Part shown: piece by piece, positions 21,846 through 31,398 of the stretch | How the letters are laid out: every line of letters begins with the position of its first letter | How positions within the stretch are numbered: the first letter of the stretch is position 1 | Assembly: GCA_022497145.1 (NCBI GenBank) | Contig: MU386046.1 | Location: 1 to 33,749, forward strand | Direction of reading: 5' to 3' | Source of the DNA: Rostrohypoxylon terebratum | Lineage: Eukaryota; Ascomycota; Sordariomycetes; Xylariales; Hypoxylaceae | Length of the DNA stretch: 33,749 bases | Notes under the pieces: generated by a model | The model's input: only the letters and a program-made list of their open reading frames with translations | Told to the model about the DNA's origin: nothing | The model's database searches: none | Translations under genes and position numbers: made by a program

Positions 21846-22606
21846 TCAATATAACCCAACCACAATGTCACCGCGGACCCTAGCTGTGGCATGGACTTCA
21901 GCCTCAAGATCAAGCTTGATCCCGACCAAGAGCGCCGCATCTTTGAGCTTTCCACTATCATCAACGGGACCTTTGAGCAAATTCCCTGGTCCACTAGAGT
22001 TAGTATCATCTCTCAAAAGTCATACTGCGATAAGATTGGCGGGGGAGAGATCTACCGATTGGTCCATTAGCACTTCCGGACAACCCCGGCATAGGGAGAC
22101 TATGCTTTGCAGTCGCGGCAGTCTGTCGGTCCTGGTTAGGGCCGGCCAAAGAAGTCCTGCCGGTGGTGGCAGTGGGATCACCTCTATACCTAGTCTGTCA
22201 ATTGACAATTCTTTTTCAAAAAGAAAAGAACAAAGAAAGAAAAGACGGGAGACACTACTGACGGTGAAGACATGGCCTCTCTTTCTTCAAGCTTTGAGTC
22301 GGATACTTGAGGGTCGCGGGTTTGAGATGAGTTAGCTTGAGATTTGAGAGATGGCCACTTTGGTGTTCTCCTTAAGCGATGCTTAGGTGACTCAGGAGGG
22401 ATGGTGGGGGGATTTCGCTGAGGGGCGCGTTGAGAAAATCCCCAAGACGATCTTCTCTGTGGAGGTGTGGGCGAGCGCGAGCTTTGAAAAGAGTTCCCTA
22501 CTCTATCAGACGATGAATCACTAGCTGCCCTGTGTCTCCTTGGAACACTTGAGAGCCTCTTGTGTGAGTCTTGAGTGTCTGATTCTCCGACGAAGAAGGG
22601 GTTCAT
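21846..22606 (-). CDS. Small Ser/Pro/Arg-rich fungal protein of unknown function, about 203 aa
   Basis: Function not recognised. Proposed exons on the minus strand: 22606-22263, 22183-22056, 21985-21846, phases 2 and 1, 204 codons with stop. The first exon, from MNPFFVGESD, is low-complexity and rich in Ser, Pro, Arg and Gln, so likely disordered. The last exon encodes an ordered-looking stretch, NLLKGPVDDSGKLKDAALLV to the end, finishing ARVRGDIVVGLY. That type of C-terminus resembles small hypothetical proteins I associate with filamentous ascomycetes; I cannot name a domain. Intron 2 has GTAGAT donor, a TACTAAC branch point and a CCAG acceptor, which is good evidence. Intron 1 is weaker: donor GTCAGT, and two in-frame acceptors 6 bp apart (exon 2 could start at 22189). 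An in-frame upstream ATG at 22642 is also possible. Expression data would decide. Confidence 0.55.
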
Positions 22607-23374
22607 GGTGTGGGGGCTGGTAGAGCTCTTTATGCAATTCATCCATCTTTATGATAAGCTAGTTATGTATATCCTATGATGCGAAAAGTTAGCAACGGAA
22701 CACAGATGCGTAATAGGTGATTACGTCCTTGAGTATAGGATATCATTGTGCGAGAGTACCAGTACGGAGAATCGTTCCCGCCTCATAAGATCCTAACGTG
22801 TTTACTGATGATCTGCAAGGTAGGAATTCGTAATATCTATAGCGGCATTAGATCTTCTCGGAAAAGGAGAAGACCGAGAATGTGGATTAATCGTATGATT
22901 AGATGGAAGAAAGATTTGAGAAGTTACACTTCGGCACCTGAGATGCATGACAATTCACTGCCGAGACCATTCAAAGATATTTATTATTACATACCATACC
23001 TATGGGAAGCCCTTATGCAAGGAGAACAAGATCCGGAGTCTCGCGAGAACACCTGCGACTTGACCCTATGTTCATCCGTGGATGCTTTCCTCGTCCAATG
23101 CAAGGCACAACCTTGAGCCTAGGTAGAGCTCGTTGCATACGTAACTAGGTAATGTTACTCCCGAAAAGCAGCAGCTGTTATGTATTAAAAACTCATAAAT
23201 TGGATAGGAGATTTTGAGGACCTGCCGTATAACGGTGCACGAACGATGAACTTGTGCAGATGGAACAATTTGTGGTTTGCCTTTAAGTACATGTAACATC
23301 TTAGGAGATAATAAGAGCTCTCCCCTCGGCCAGTTCATATCGACGCGGTGGAACAGTTTTTCAAAGATGCGATT
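22607..23374. other. Divergent promoter region with an unsupported open frame
   Basis: 768 bp between two divergent starts. It contains a 122-codon open frame at 22748-23116 (+) with basic and aromatic residues but no recognisable motif and no helpful splice context. It might be a real small gene, but I cannot support it. Confidence 0.35.
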
Positions 23375-24175
23375 ATGTCCCAGCCTCTCACCTTTCTAGT
23401 CGCGTTCTCTGCCGTCGTCGGCACCTCAGAAGCTATTAGACAAATCCAAACGGATTCGAAAAGAAAGGAGCACAGAAGTAGGAAAAATCACTTAATTGTG
23501 CGATGCCCCAAGTCTTCACAGTACAGCCCGAGCCTAGAAGGCAGACGTGTAGTGCTATCAGGGGATAAGGTAGGTGATTCATGCCCCCCTTATCAAATTT
23601 AATACATAGTAAATGATATGTTTCTGTTATAGCTTTACATTGATACAGGATGCGACTATGAGCAAGTCTTTGGCCATCCCTTCACGGGCTATTTTCTACC
23701 TTACCCAGATACTAAGTATTCTGGTCTTGTGTCGACAATTTGCGACGAACCACCAATCATGAATTGGATCTATATCGATCGAAATACATACGAATTGAAA
23801 TTTGGTACTCGCCCATGGGCACAGCCAAACTGGCCCGGACCATTTGACTGTTCAAGACAAGACCGGAGACTCACATTCGCGGGTTGGGAAGGCTTCTTTG
23901 CCGTCAAAGAAGGAGATTTTTGGGCCCTATACTTTGATATAGATCAGGATAACCTTAAGTCAAAAGTGAAAGAAGGGGTCCCAGTACTCGAAGTAGAACT
24001 TCTCCGAACTGAGATGCGACTAAAGCCGGCTAAGAAGGAGGAGGATTCAGGAGAGAACTCTGGAGAAGCCGACGCCAAAGTCCCTGTAAAGGATCCGGAG
24101 AAAAAAAATGAAAGAAATGTGAAGGTCGAAGACAATGAGGTTGGTGAAGGGCTTGTATCGCCAGATGTAGACTAA
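23375..24175 (+). CDS. Conserved fungal protein of unknown function, 245 aa
   Basis: Two exons: 23375-23569 and 23633-24175, with a 63-bp GTAGGT...ATAG intron in phase 0; 246 codons with stop. I recognise the general type: uncharacterised ascomycete proteins with a basic RSRKNH segment, a Val/Cys-Pro strand, then a core containing GHPFTGYFLPYP, a YSGLVSTI strand, NWIYID, TRPWAQPN-GPFDCSRQDRRLTF and GWEGFFAV. The core looks like a compact beta-rich domain. The N-terminal LTFLVAFSAVVGT stretch is hydrophobic but short, so a membrane anchor is uncertain. The last 70 residues are Lys/Glu-rich and probably disordered. The chosen ATG is the first in frame; an extension further upstream would need a non-ATG start. 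The interstitial telomere repeat begins only about 60 bp after the stop. Confidence 0.75.
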
Positions 24176-24234
24176 GAATTATTGCATCTAATGATGGGGA
24201 TATTGAAATGCAGCCATCCAATTTAATTTTGAAT

Positions 24235-24278
24235 TAACCCTAACCCTACCATCAATCCTAACCCTAACCCTAACCCTA
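24235..24278. repeat. Interstitial telomere-type repeat (CCCTAA)n
   Basis: Two TAACCC units, a short break (TACCATCAATC), then four CCTAAC-type units in register. CCCTAA/TTAGGG is the standard telomere repeat of filamentous ascomycetes. The CCCTAA strand is the plus strand. It lies about 60 bp beyond the stop of the 245-aa protein gene, with genes on both sides, so it is internal here. Confidence 0.93.
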
Positions 24279-25500
24279 GTGTTACCTCTTGTAGCGATTT
24301 CTGACCATATCGTTCATAGCTAAAATGGAACAAAGGTGTATCATCGGGGTGCTAATAGTTACCACCCTTTCCTCACACACATGCAAATTAAGCTGATATC
24401 GGCCAATTGTTAGAAACACTACATATGTCGTACAACATGTCATCGAAGATGAACATGGTGAATCGGCGATGGCCGGCACTCAATCTGTTCACGTAATGGC
24501 GGCCATGAAATGTATCTTCAAAGGAAAAGGTCTAGTTAGGTGCCTCCTATAGATTGGTTCCATCATTACTAATATCGTTCGATTCTCAAGTTAGGAGACC
24601 TCCGACAATTTATGGTCGTCAATATTTGTTAACGATAGTTTTCGTAGTTGTATGGCGATGTGTGTACCATTGAACGAAAACGATTGATACCTTTTACTAC
24701 AAAGGGAAAATTCCCCACAGTGTCGTGTTTGTGTATCTCAGTCAGGAAGGGAAGAAGCTTTGGAGTTCTCGTACGGGCGCATGTTTGAATACGGTACCTA
24801 CCTACCTACTGGGTATGATGTCAATTCTGGACTAGGTCAATATTTGACCTACCTTTTTTGTCCTTCATGGACCCAGTAGAACACGAGGCGTGAGTAATGG
24901 GTGCACCTTTAGGTAGTGATTATCATAATGCTTACAATCATGTACAATTCTATTCGCTGTGAATCTCGGCTTCCACAGTCGGTTTGAAAGAGTGACCATG
25001 GAATAGGTTAATTCGGAAGTGGCTGTATTAGAATTGAAGGTCTTGTGACTGCGTGATATAATGTTACTAACACATGTAGCATCTCCTAAGTCCAGACAAT
25101 GAATGATATTCATTGAAAGCTGGCAAGTCGGTAATTATTCTAGGGGACTCGCATAGTGGATGTGCTTAGTCATTGTCAACAAAAGGGGCGAGCCCCTAGA
25201 TGTGAACTCAACTAGCCACACGGGTATCTTCTCGGTGCACATCTATTACTGTCGGTAATGACACAGGGACTCTTGAATACCTAAATGATTGATACCCGGC
25301 AGTCCTAAAGTAGTTGAGTCGAAAGCGATGTATGGTGACAAGCTTGCTGATCTAATTTTCGTCGTCGCTTCTCTAAGGAGTACTAATAATGCTACTTTGA
25401 GTTACATCTCGCAACTTCTATCAACCTGCCTGGAAAGCATTGGAAGAAGAGCCTATGCCTTTATCCCCCGATGGATATTTCAAGATTCCCTGGGTACTAG

Positions 25501-25543
25501 ATCTACCTAGGACCTAGGTAATACTACCTACTAGGTAGGTATC
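25501..25543. repeat. Dense TAGG/CCTA short repeat cluster
   Basis: ATCTACCTAGGACCTAGGTA followed by ACTACCTACTAGGTAGGTAT. Contains several nested palindromes (CCTAGG, ACCTAGGT) and both orientations of the tetramer TAGG/CCTA. Confidence 0.85.
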
Positions 25544-25716
25544 CAGCAGGCAACAATACCTACTACTCAATCTACCTAACAGGTGCCTAAGCCTCAATAA
25601 ATATACCAGTTCATGGCATCTCTGGCCCATATCAATGCTATCAAATTGGGGTAAACAATAAGTACACCTTCCACGATTGTATCTGGCTCGAAATAAAGCG
25701 GTGTCCACATCGGCAA

Positions 25717-26133
25717 ATGATTAAACAAAGTGAAGAAATGACATCCAACCAGAAATCTCAAAAAGCTACCTTCGCCGACAGCAAAGAGACATATCAGACA
25801 AGCCTAATGAGCCTCTTTTCCGGCAAGCCCGAGGATACCGAAACAGACATATCAAAGACCTTCACACCGACAGCAACGCTGCGAGACGAAGACACAACAT
25901 TGGACTTCCCCGGACTTATCGAGCATTTCGCCTTTCTCCAAAAGATTCTCTCACGAGTCACCTTAAACGTGGAGCAATTTATTTGTGACGGCTCGCAGGC
26001 AGCCAACCGACATAGTCCGTCTACTACAATGGCCGATGGAATTGTTAAGAAGGCAGAGACATACATGTTTGTGGTGCTTGCGGAGGATGGGCGCATTGAA
26101 TCTGTTGTAGAAACGGTTCGGAGGTTGAATTAG
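25717..26133 (+). CDS. SnoaL/NTF2-like fold protein, 138 aa
   Basis: Small single-exon protein of the NTF2-like superfamily, SnoaL-like branch, which covers many fungal polyketide cyclase-like and uncharacterised proteins. Visible pattern: N-terminal helix ending SLFSGKPED, a strand TFTPTATLRDEDTTLDFPGL, helix IEHFAFLQKILSRVTLNVEQ, then strands with FICDGSQAANRHS and KAETYMFVVLAEDGRIESVV to a C-terminal ETVRRLN. This is the usual alternation of a cone of helices and a bent sheet, and length is typical. An alternative in-frame ATG at 25738 would remove seven residues. Active-site residues cannot be assigned, so catalytic function is open. It is isolated: no polyketide synthase is nearby, and gaps of over 1 kb lie on each side. 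Confidence 0.75.
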   Translation: MIKQSEEMTSNQKSQKATFADSKETYQTSLMSLFSGKPEDTETDISKTFTPTATLRDEDTTLDFPGLIEHFAFLQKILSRVTLNVEQFICDGSQAANRHSPSTTMADGIVKKAETYMFVVLAEDGRIESVVETVRRLN

Positions 26134-27535
26134 CGAATCGGTCGGGAAAAATCAAGTGCTGTCAAGGGTGATCATCATCTAGGATATGTGAATTATAGAT
26201 GGAGATTTCTATCCGAAACATCAATTTACCTATATCTTGTCCGGTAACTCCGCTGCTTCGCGAAAGATATTGAAAGGTGCGTTTCACGACTGAAAGCCAC
26301 CTATGCCACGCTTCCGAGACTCGTATACGTACCTAGGTACCTACTAGGTCGGTAGTAATATGCAGCTCAAAGTCGATTAATGCAAGAAATAGCTAGTGCT
26401 TACTTTAGACAAATCATATCAAAGATTTATGAACGCCAAAGCCGAAGCCTAGCGTCGTGATTACCAGGCAAGATCTGCAACGAGAAACTCTCCCCCACTG
26501 AAGGACTGGTTAGGTACGATTGAAGTCAGATTTTACATTGGTACAGTTGTGAGCTGGTAATAAAGTCACTCTTGTGCATTTGATCGAATGATCATACTGC
26601 TCTTACCTTGTCAGGTAATCCTGATTTGACAATGGGAAGGTATCTGGCGTAGAACGGATAGATGCCACGAATGTTGATGAGATCGACCGCTACCCCCGCT
26701 GACCTGAACCGTGTGTCCTATTCCCTTGGGAAAGGTCAGCAATTGCTCAAGTGGATTGTTCATCTCTTGATAGAAGGTCCGTGATATGAAGTATATAACG
26801 TAAATTTAGCATTGGCTGTTTGTAGAATTGATGCTGTACCATGAGACCATGCTTCGTGATGATATTTGTGCGAGGTTTTTTCGAAGAAGCAATGGTCCGC
26901 ACCATTTAGTATCACAGTCTCAACGTGTACCGGAGCTATTCATGTCTCATTGTGTATTCTAGAGATAGATATTTGGTACGGTCTGTAGTCCTTCGATCCA
27001 ACACGATCGCTTCACGCCAATGTTACTATCTCTCCGCCGTCCAACGATTCCCGTGCCCGTGCGAATATTTCGTGTAACGCGGGTGACGTTCTATCTTAGT
27101 ACCTTGGTCGATTGGCATCTAGTCCTTGATGCTGGCATGTGACTGTGCTGTGATGTGCCTTTGGTCGTATGAGCGAGGTGAAAATGCAGTACAGTGCTGT
27201 TGTATTGCCTAGCTGCTGAGTAGCGCACCCCGACGGAGATTCGAAGTTATACGACTTGCTGCACATCCAACATTGAGTACCAGCTGAAGGATCCGCGTTG
27301 TCTGGTTGATCGAGATATTCTTGGCGATACGGAAGATGGCCTTTAAGCTCGGATCGTACATGGACCGAACAATGAAGCAAAACTATATGGAACTGTTGAT
27401 TTTGCCTCTTAAACTTGCCATCGTCAATGTCTTCACTAACTCTTCCAACGTTACCCATGTCGACCACGGAAGTGGATGATCCGAAGCACATGATAACTCA
27501 TACTACTGAGACCAAGCTCCTGTTTCTTGCTGCTG
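26134..27535. other. Convergent intergenic region
   Basis: 1.4 kb between the SnoaL-like gene (+) and the stop of the membrane protein gene (-). An ACGTACCTAGGTACCTACTAGG repeat lies at 26328-26350. A 131-codon frame at 27096-27491 (-) lies directly 3' of the membrane protein gene, has no motif, and is probably untranslated sequence. Confidence 0.5.
26328..26350. repeat. Palindromic ACCTAGGTACCTA repeat
   Basis: Overlapping palindromes ACCTAGGT and TAGGTACCTA in one 23-bp stretch of intergenic DNA. Same family as the copy at 17362-17375. Confidence 0.8.
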
Positions 27536-28884
27536 TTACCAATCCTTCATGTAGCCCTCACTTCCTAGAGGTTCGTGACTCCCTGGTCCCTTACCTCGTT
27601 CACTCGTAGTTACTGTGTTATCGGTAGTAATTTTGATGTAGTTGCTACGATCTCTGCTCTTTGAAGAAGTACCCGACCCCATATCTACATTCGCGCCGTT
27701 TCGAGCCGATCCACGTAACTTGGATAAGGCGTATTCGGATGTGAAGGCTTTGTTGTCGGCTGAGATGAGACCACTCCGGAGACTTCGGAGGAATGGCCAA
27801 AAATATGCAGCACAAGCTGCAGATATGCTTGCGAATTGGACGAATTGCATGCTGAGGTAATATGGAAATCCGCGTAGGGTGAAGTTCTCTTCGAAGAGGC
27901 GAGGGAGGTAGATGAGTTGGCAAACCATCGCTGCAATAGCACTAGAAAGTGGTCAATTACGGGGATCTGTGTTTAGAAAGAAGTTGGAGAGACGAACAGT
28001 ATTCGCACAGAGAAGAATGACAAGACGGTCAGTCTCGTCCTGACAGACATCTTGAGTGGATATATAACAGTCGTTGGAAGAGCGATCAACGCAGCGTCTG
28101 TCAGAATATTCGTGATTCCAACGTATTCTAAAAATGCATTCTACGTAGGGGATTAGTGTTGGTGCATAAACAGATACTGATCTTTTGCCTAGGCAAGTTC
28201 TTACCCTATCCAAGCACTTGACATCTCGCTCCCATATTCCGTGTACTCCACATTGAAATGCAGTTCCGACGAAGGCTACCAGCGACCAAGTCACAACCGC
28301 AACTACAAATACAGATGTGAGGCGGCGATGACTTGTGTCAGGCGATAATGTAGTTATTCCCGTGCAAACCGACAATTTCGCGAGTCCGAGAGCAAGGATA
28401 TAGAGTAGTTCCCCGGCATATTGGGCCTAGATAATCGGAGTTAGTTTCAATATAGGGACCTAACCGGTCGGTGGCAAATGCGTACTTTGAGCCCCGCCGT
28501 CAGTTCATCGTCTGTGATGTCGTGCCGTTCTTTGCCAAATATTTCACCCTCTGGGACGAGGAAAGTGATGGATTCGCCCAGGCCGGCAAGCTAATTATAT
28601 CAACGTTAATCAGACTGGAAATTGTATCTACTAGCCCCAACTACTATGTAAGGTATTGCACGTACAAATGCAGCACTGATCATTATTTCCTCCCATCCGA
28701 ATCGTTGATTCGTCTTCAAGAAAAATTTCGTCAAGAAGCGGAAGCATAGCATGAGTGAAGTTAATGCGAGAAGCAACCAAGTCGTCATTTGTAAAATAGG
28801 GTTCATATTCGAAGGGGTGACGACAATCCCCATCGGTGGGGACTGCGTAGTCCCATCGGGGGCGCGACGCAGGACCGACGGCAT
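27536..28884 (-). CDS. Seven-helix rhodopsin-like integral membrane protein (fungal SAT4/PTH11-related), 364 aa
   Basis: Predicted plasma-membrane protein of the large fungal 'rhodopsin domain' family, related to the PTH11-type receptors; ligand and partner unknown. Five exons on the minus strand: 28884-28666, 28590-28486, 28426-28205, 28140-27998, 27941-27536, 365 codons with stop and matching phases. The frame shows family hallmarks: helix 1 at about 30-54 followed by FGWEEIMISAAF; acidic loop after helix 2; AQYAGELLYILALGLAKLSV (109-128); helix 4 with FQC (Cys167) and Cys179; NILTDAALIALP (193-204); and the loop-helix NFTLRGFPYYLSMQFVQFAS (249-268) to YFWPFLRSL. The Ser/Lys-rich tail (about 290-364) is cytoplasmic in this family. 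There is no N-terminal CFEM cysteine domain. Intron 4 uses a less common GTTCGT donor. The start codon is the first ATG in frame. Confidence 0.85.
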
Positions 28885-29310
28885 TGTGGAGGACACCGGA
28901 ATGCGCCGCCTTGAAGACGTCCGACGACAGACTTCAGGATAGATTGCGAAAGAGCGACAGCGGGTCGGACATCGGCAGGGCTGAGAAGCCCTAGGGTTTC
29001 CCGGGACAGTACAGGATGTATGGATATTTTATGATTATTGTCGGTAGTGTTGGAAAAGACCTGGGGAAATATGCTGTAGGTCAGGCGGCTTTGATTCGCG
29101 CGCGCCCCGAGCGCCGCTCTCCAGGATAATAAGGTAGGGGAGTGGATGTGCCAAACGCCAACCACACGCCTCTACCCTTTCATCTGATAGCGCTTATGGA
29201 GACGTAGATTTACGATCGAACCATTAAAGATTCTCGGCATTTAGCCCCATCAGTCTAATTGAAGAGAAAGTGCTGTAATAAGACCAACTTCGCTACATAA
29301 TAGATGCGAC

Positions 29311-29376
29311 ATAGGTACCTACTTACTTAACCTAGGCATTTACCTACTAATACATAACCTCCGTCGCCTACCTACA
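29311..29376. repeat. TAGG/ACCT repeat cluster
   Basis: ATAGGTACCTACTTACTTAA then CCTAGGCATTTACCTACT and GCCTACCTACATAA, with both orientations of the tetramer interspersed. No coding signal. Confidence 0.75.
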
Positions 29377-30829
29377 TAAATGGTAGGTTTTTCTTTTGAA
29401 GATGAGCAGGCTCTCGCTGTGTCTCTCGGTTTTTCCTTTTTGAACGCTAATTCGGTCAGCGAAGGATGCGGGACCTCGGGTGAGGGATCGACGGCGACGG
29501 GGGGCGGGAGCTATTCAAGGTTGAGAGATGCAGCGGATAACTTGGTCTGTTTGTATGGGTACCTACTGCGTAGGTCCTAGGTACTGGTCAGCAGGGGTAC
29601 GATGCCTAGGTATGTACTAGATGTATACATTATAGGTACACGAGATAATATGCTCGGTGTACTGTCTGGTCCTTGCCATCCTTGCGTTGGATATAGTTTT
29701 CATAGAAGTTTGTCTATTCGAATCTTTCGATTTTGTGGTCCTCCATTGCAAAAGAAAATTCCTTGTTTTCTTTACAGAGATCATGCCGTAAAACCTAAAG
29801 AACGAGATATATTATCACTCTATCGTTACTGACTAGGTACATTCCCTTGCAGCTACAGATTTGTATGTAGTTAGTCCAGATGAGCCACGTTGTGGTCTTC
29901 TGAAACAGCGTCTGCGAGCCAATCGTAGGATCTTTCGCGACTCTGCCCATTTTTGTGTGTGCTACGTAACATGGATGGTTGGCTGGCATGTAATATCGGA
30001 TAATGCTTGGTGCTGGCCACATGAACTAGGCATAAGTTCAGTCCTACGCTGACTCGGAACTCCAATAAATCCTTTACCACATCTGCTATATTAAGTCTCC
30101 TGCATGTCGTCGTACATGACACGCATTTAGGAAGGAGAGAAGAATCTTTTTTTCGCGACGGATTTCCTACTAAAGATGATCTTAGGGGGTCACAACGTCT
30201 TTCAATTGTTGCAGTATGAATAATATCATGTACCACGGAGTGCTAGTGACGATCGCTGAGACGGGCCGACTGCTGTTGTTACAATTTAATCCAGTACCTA
30301 GGTAGATACCCCAAGGAAGTACATTTACAACATACTGACGGCAAATCGTAGTGAAATCTTCTAGATGCCAATCAGAAGAGAGAAATAATTATTCCCATTC
30401 TTAACTGAATTAACGAAAAAGCGACAATCATGAAGCTATTAAGTACGAGATAATGAAAATATGATATGAAGTGGGGGCTAGTTTTAATAGCACCATAATT
30501 CTCGGTCTCCGCGATCCACATTCAGGTTGGCTTCTTGATTGGCACTCGTATGTAGACACAAATCACACTCTGACATGGGTGTGGGTGGGCATGACGGTTG
30601 GATCGGCCCTTGCAGATTGGTCGTTGACCATGTGAAGCCTCCCTGCTAACTCGTGCGGGACGAATGAGCTATGATATTATCTGTATGTAGGGCCTAGCCT
30701 TAGTTCCGGATCGTGTCCCTTCCGAGCAGCGATGCTACGATCAGCGCCTCTCCATGTTATATGCACTTGCCTGGCAGTCTGGCGGCTACCTGCAACCACT
30801 TAAAAACAGGCACCTAACAGGTAAGACAG

Positions 30830-30859
30830 GTAAGTATTTAGGTAGGTAGGACCTAGGTT
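30830..30859. repeat. TAGGTAGG repeat cluster
   Basis: GGTAAGTATTTAGGTAGGTA followed by GGACCTAGGT. Lies in the gene-free interval between the membrane protein and methyltransferase genes. Confidence 0.75.
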
Positions 30860-31107
30860 GTAGGCGATGAACCCACTATGCCCTACGCTCCTAGAAAGAA
30901 ACCTTCAGAGCATGATGGAAGGTTTTGATTATTTGATACGATACTACACGATATACCAACACATCTTCCAGGAACAGACTCATTGTGGTAGCCGTCAAGC
31001 ATGACTATCGGACGATTCGGGCGCCCAATTTTGCCGGCGACTTTGAATCGATTGTTGGTTCATCGTCTAGGTGCCTATTTTGCAAGCAGGTAAGTAGGCA
31101 GGTAGGG

Positions 31108-31151
31108 TACTAGGTAGGTAGTAGTTAATAGATAACTACTAGGTAGGTAGT
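31108..31151. repeat. Direct 15-bp repeat flanking a 9-bp hairpin
   Basis: TACTAGGTAGGTAGT occurs at 31108-31122 and again at 31137-31151, 29 bp apart. Between and overlapping them, TAGTAGTTA (31119-31127) and TAACTACTA (31133-31141) form a perfect 9-bp inverted repeat around ATAGA. It lies about 250 bp past the 3' end of the methyltransferase gene. Confidence 0.9.
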
Positions 31152-31398
31152 GAGTTATGATATCTATTTTCTAGGCACGTGATATCCCTCACCCTTTCTT
31201 CATCCCTAAACTTCGTAATAGTCAGCTCCATCAATTCAAAATTCCATTCAATATTTTCTGATCGAGTTACCAGCGTATGAGAATAACCGAATGACGTCTC
31301 ACAGCAATAGATACTCTAAATAACCACTATCTCACATCAAATCAGGTTGGTCAATTCCCGGTCCGCCCATTGTTAGGCTCTAGAGATATGGCGACAGA

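Larger units (their letters stand above)
24176..25716. other. Intergenic region containing the telomere-like repeat
   Basis: 1.5 kb without a supportable gene. It holds the CCCTAA repeat at 24235-24278, an ACCTACCTACCTACT run near 24796-24810 and a dense TAGG repeat cluster at 25501-25543. Short open frames (up to 83 codons) have no motifs. Confidence 0.6.
28885..31398. other. Large repeat-rich intergenic region
   Basis: 2.5 kb between the start of the membrane protein gene and the stop of the methyltransferase gene. It contains TAGG/ACCT repeat clusters at about 29311-29376, 29563-29612, 30830-30859 and 31090-31151. Open frames of up to about 120 codons at 28803-29165 (-) and 29871-30236 (-) overlap promoter or repeat sequence and show no family motifs. 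Confidence 0.55.

Noticed and set aside
22748..23116. 122-codon open frame on the plus strand between two divergent genes
   Set aside because: Basic and aromatic composition but no recognisable motif, no helpful splice context, and it sits in a promoter-sized gap. Kept as possible but unsupported.
27096..27491. 131-codon open frame on the minus strand just beyond the membrane protein stop
   Set aside because: Most likely 3' untranslated or intergenic sequence; no motif, and the membrane protein already ends at a good family C-terminus.
28803..29165. 120-codon minus-strand frame overlapping the first exon and promoter of the membrane protein
   Set aside because: Out of frame with the conserved helices and without motifs.
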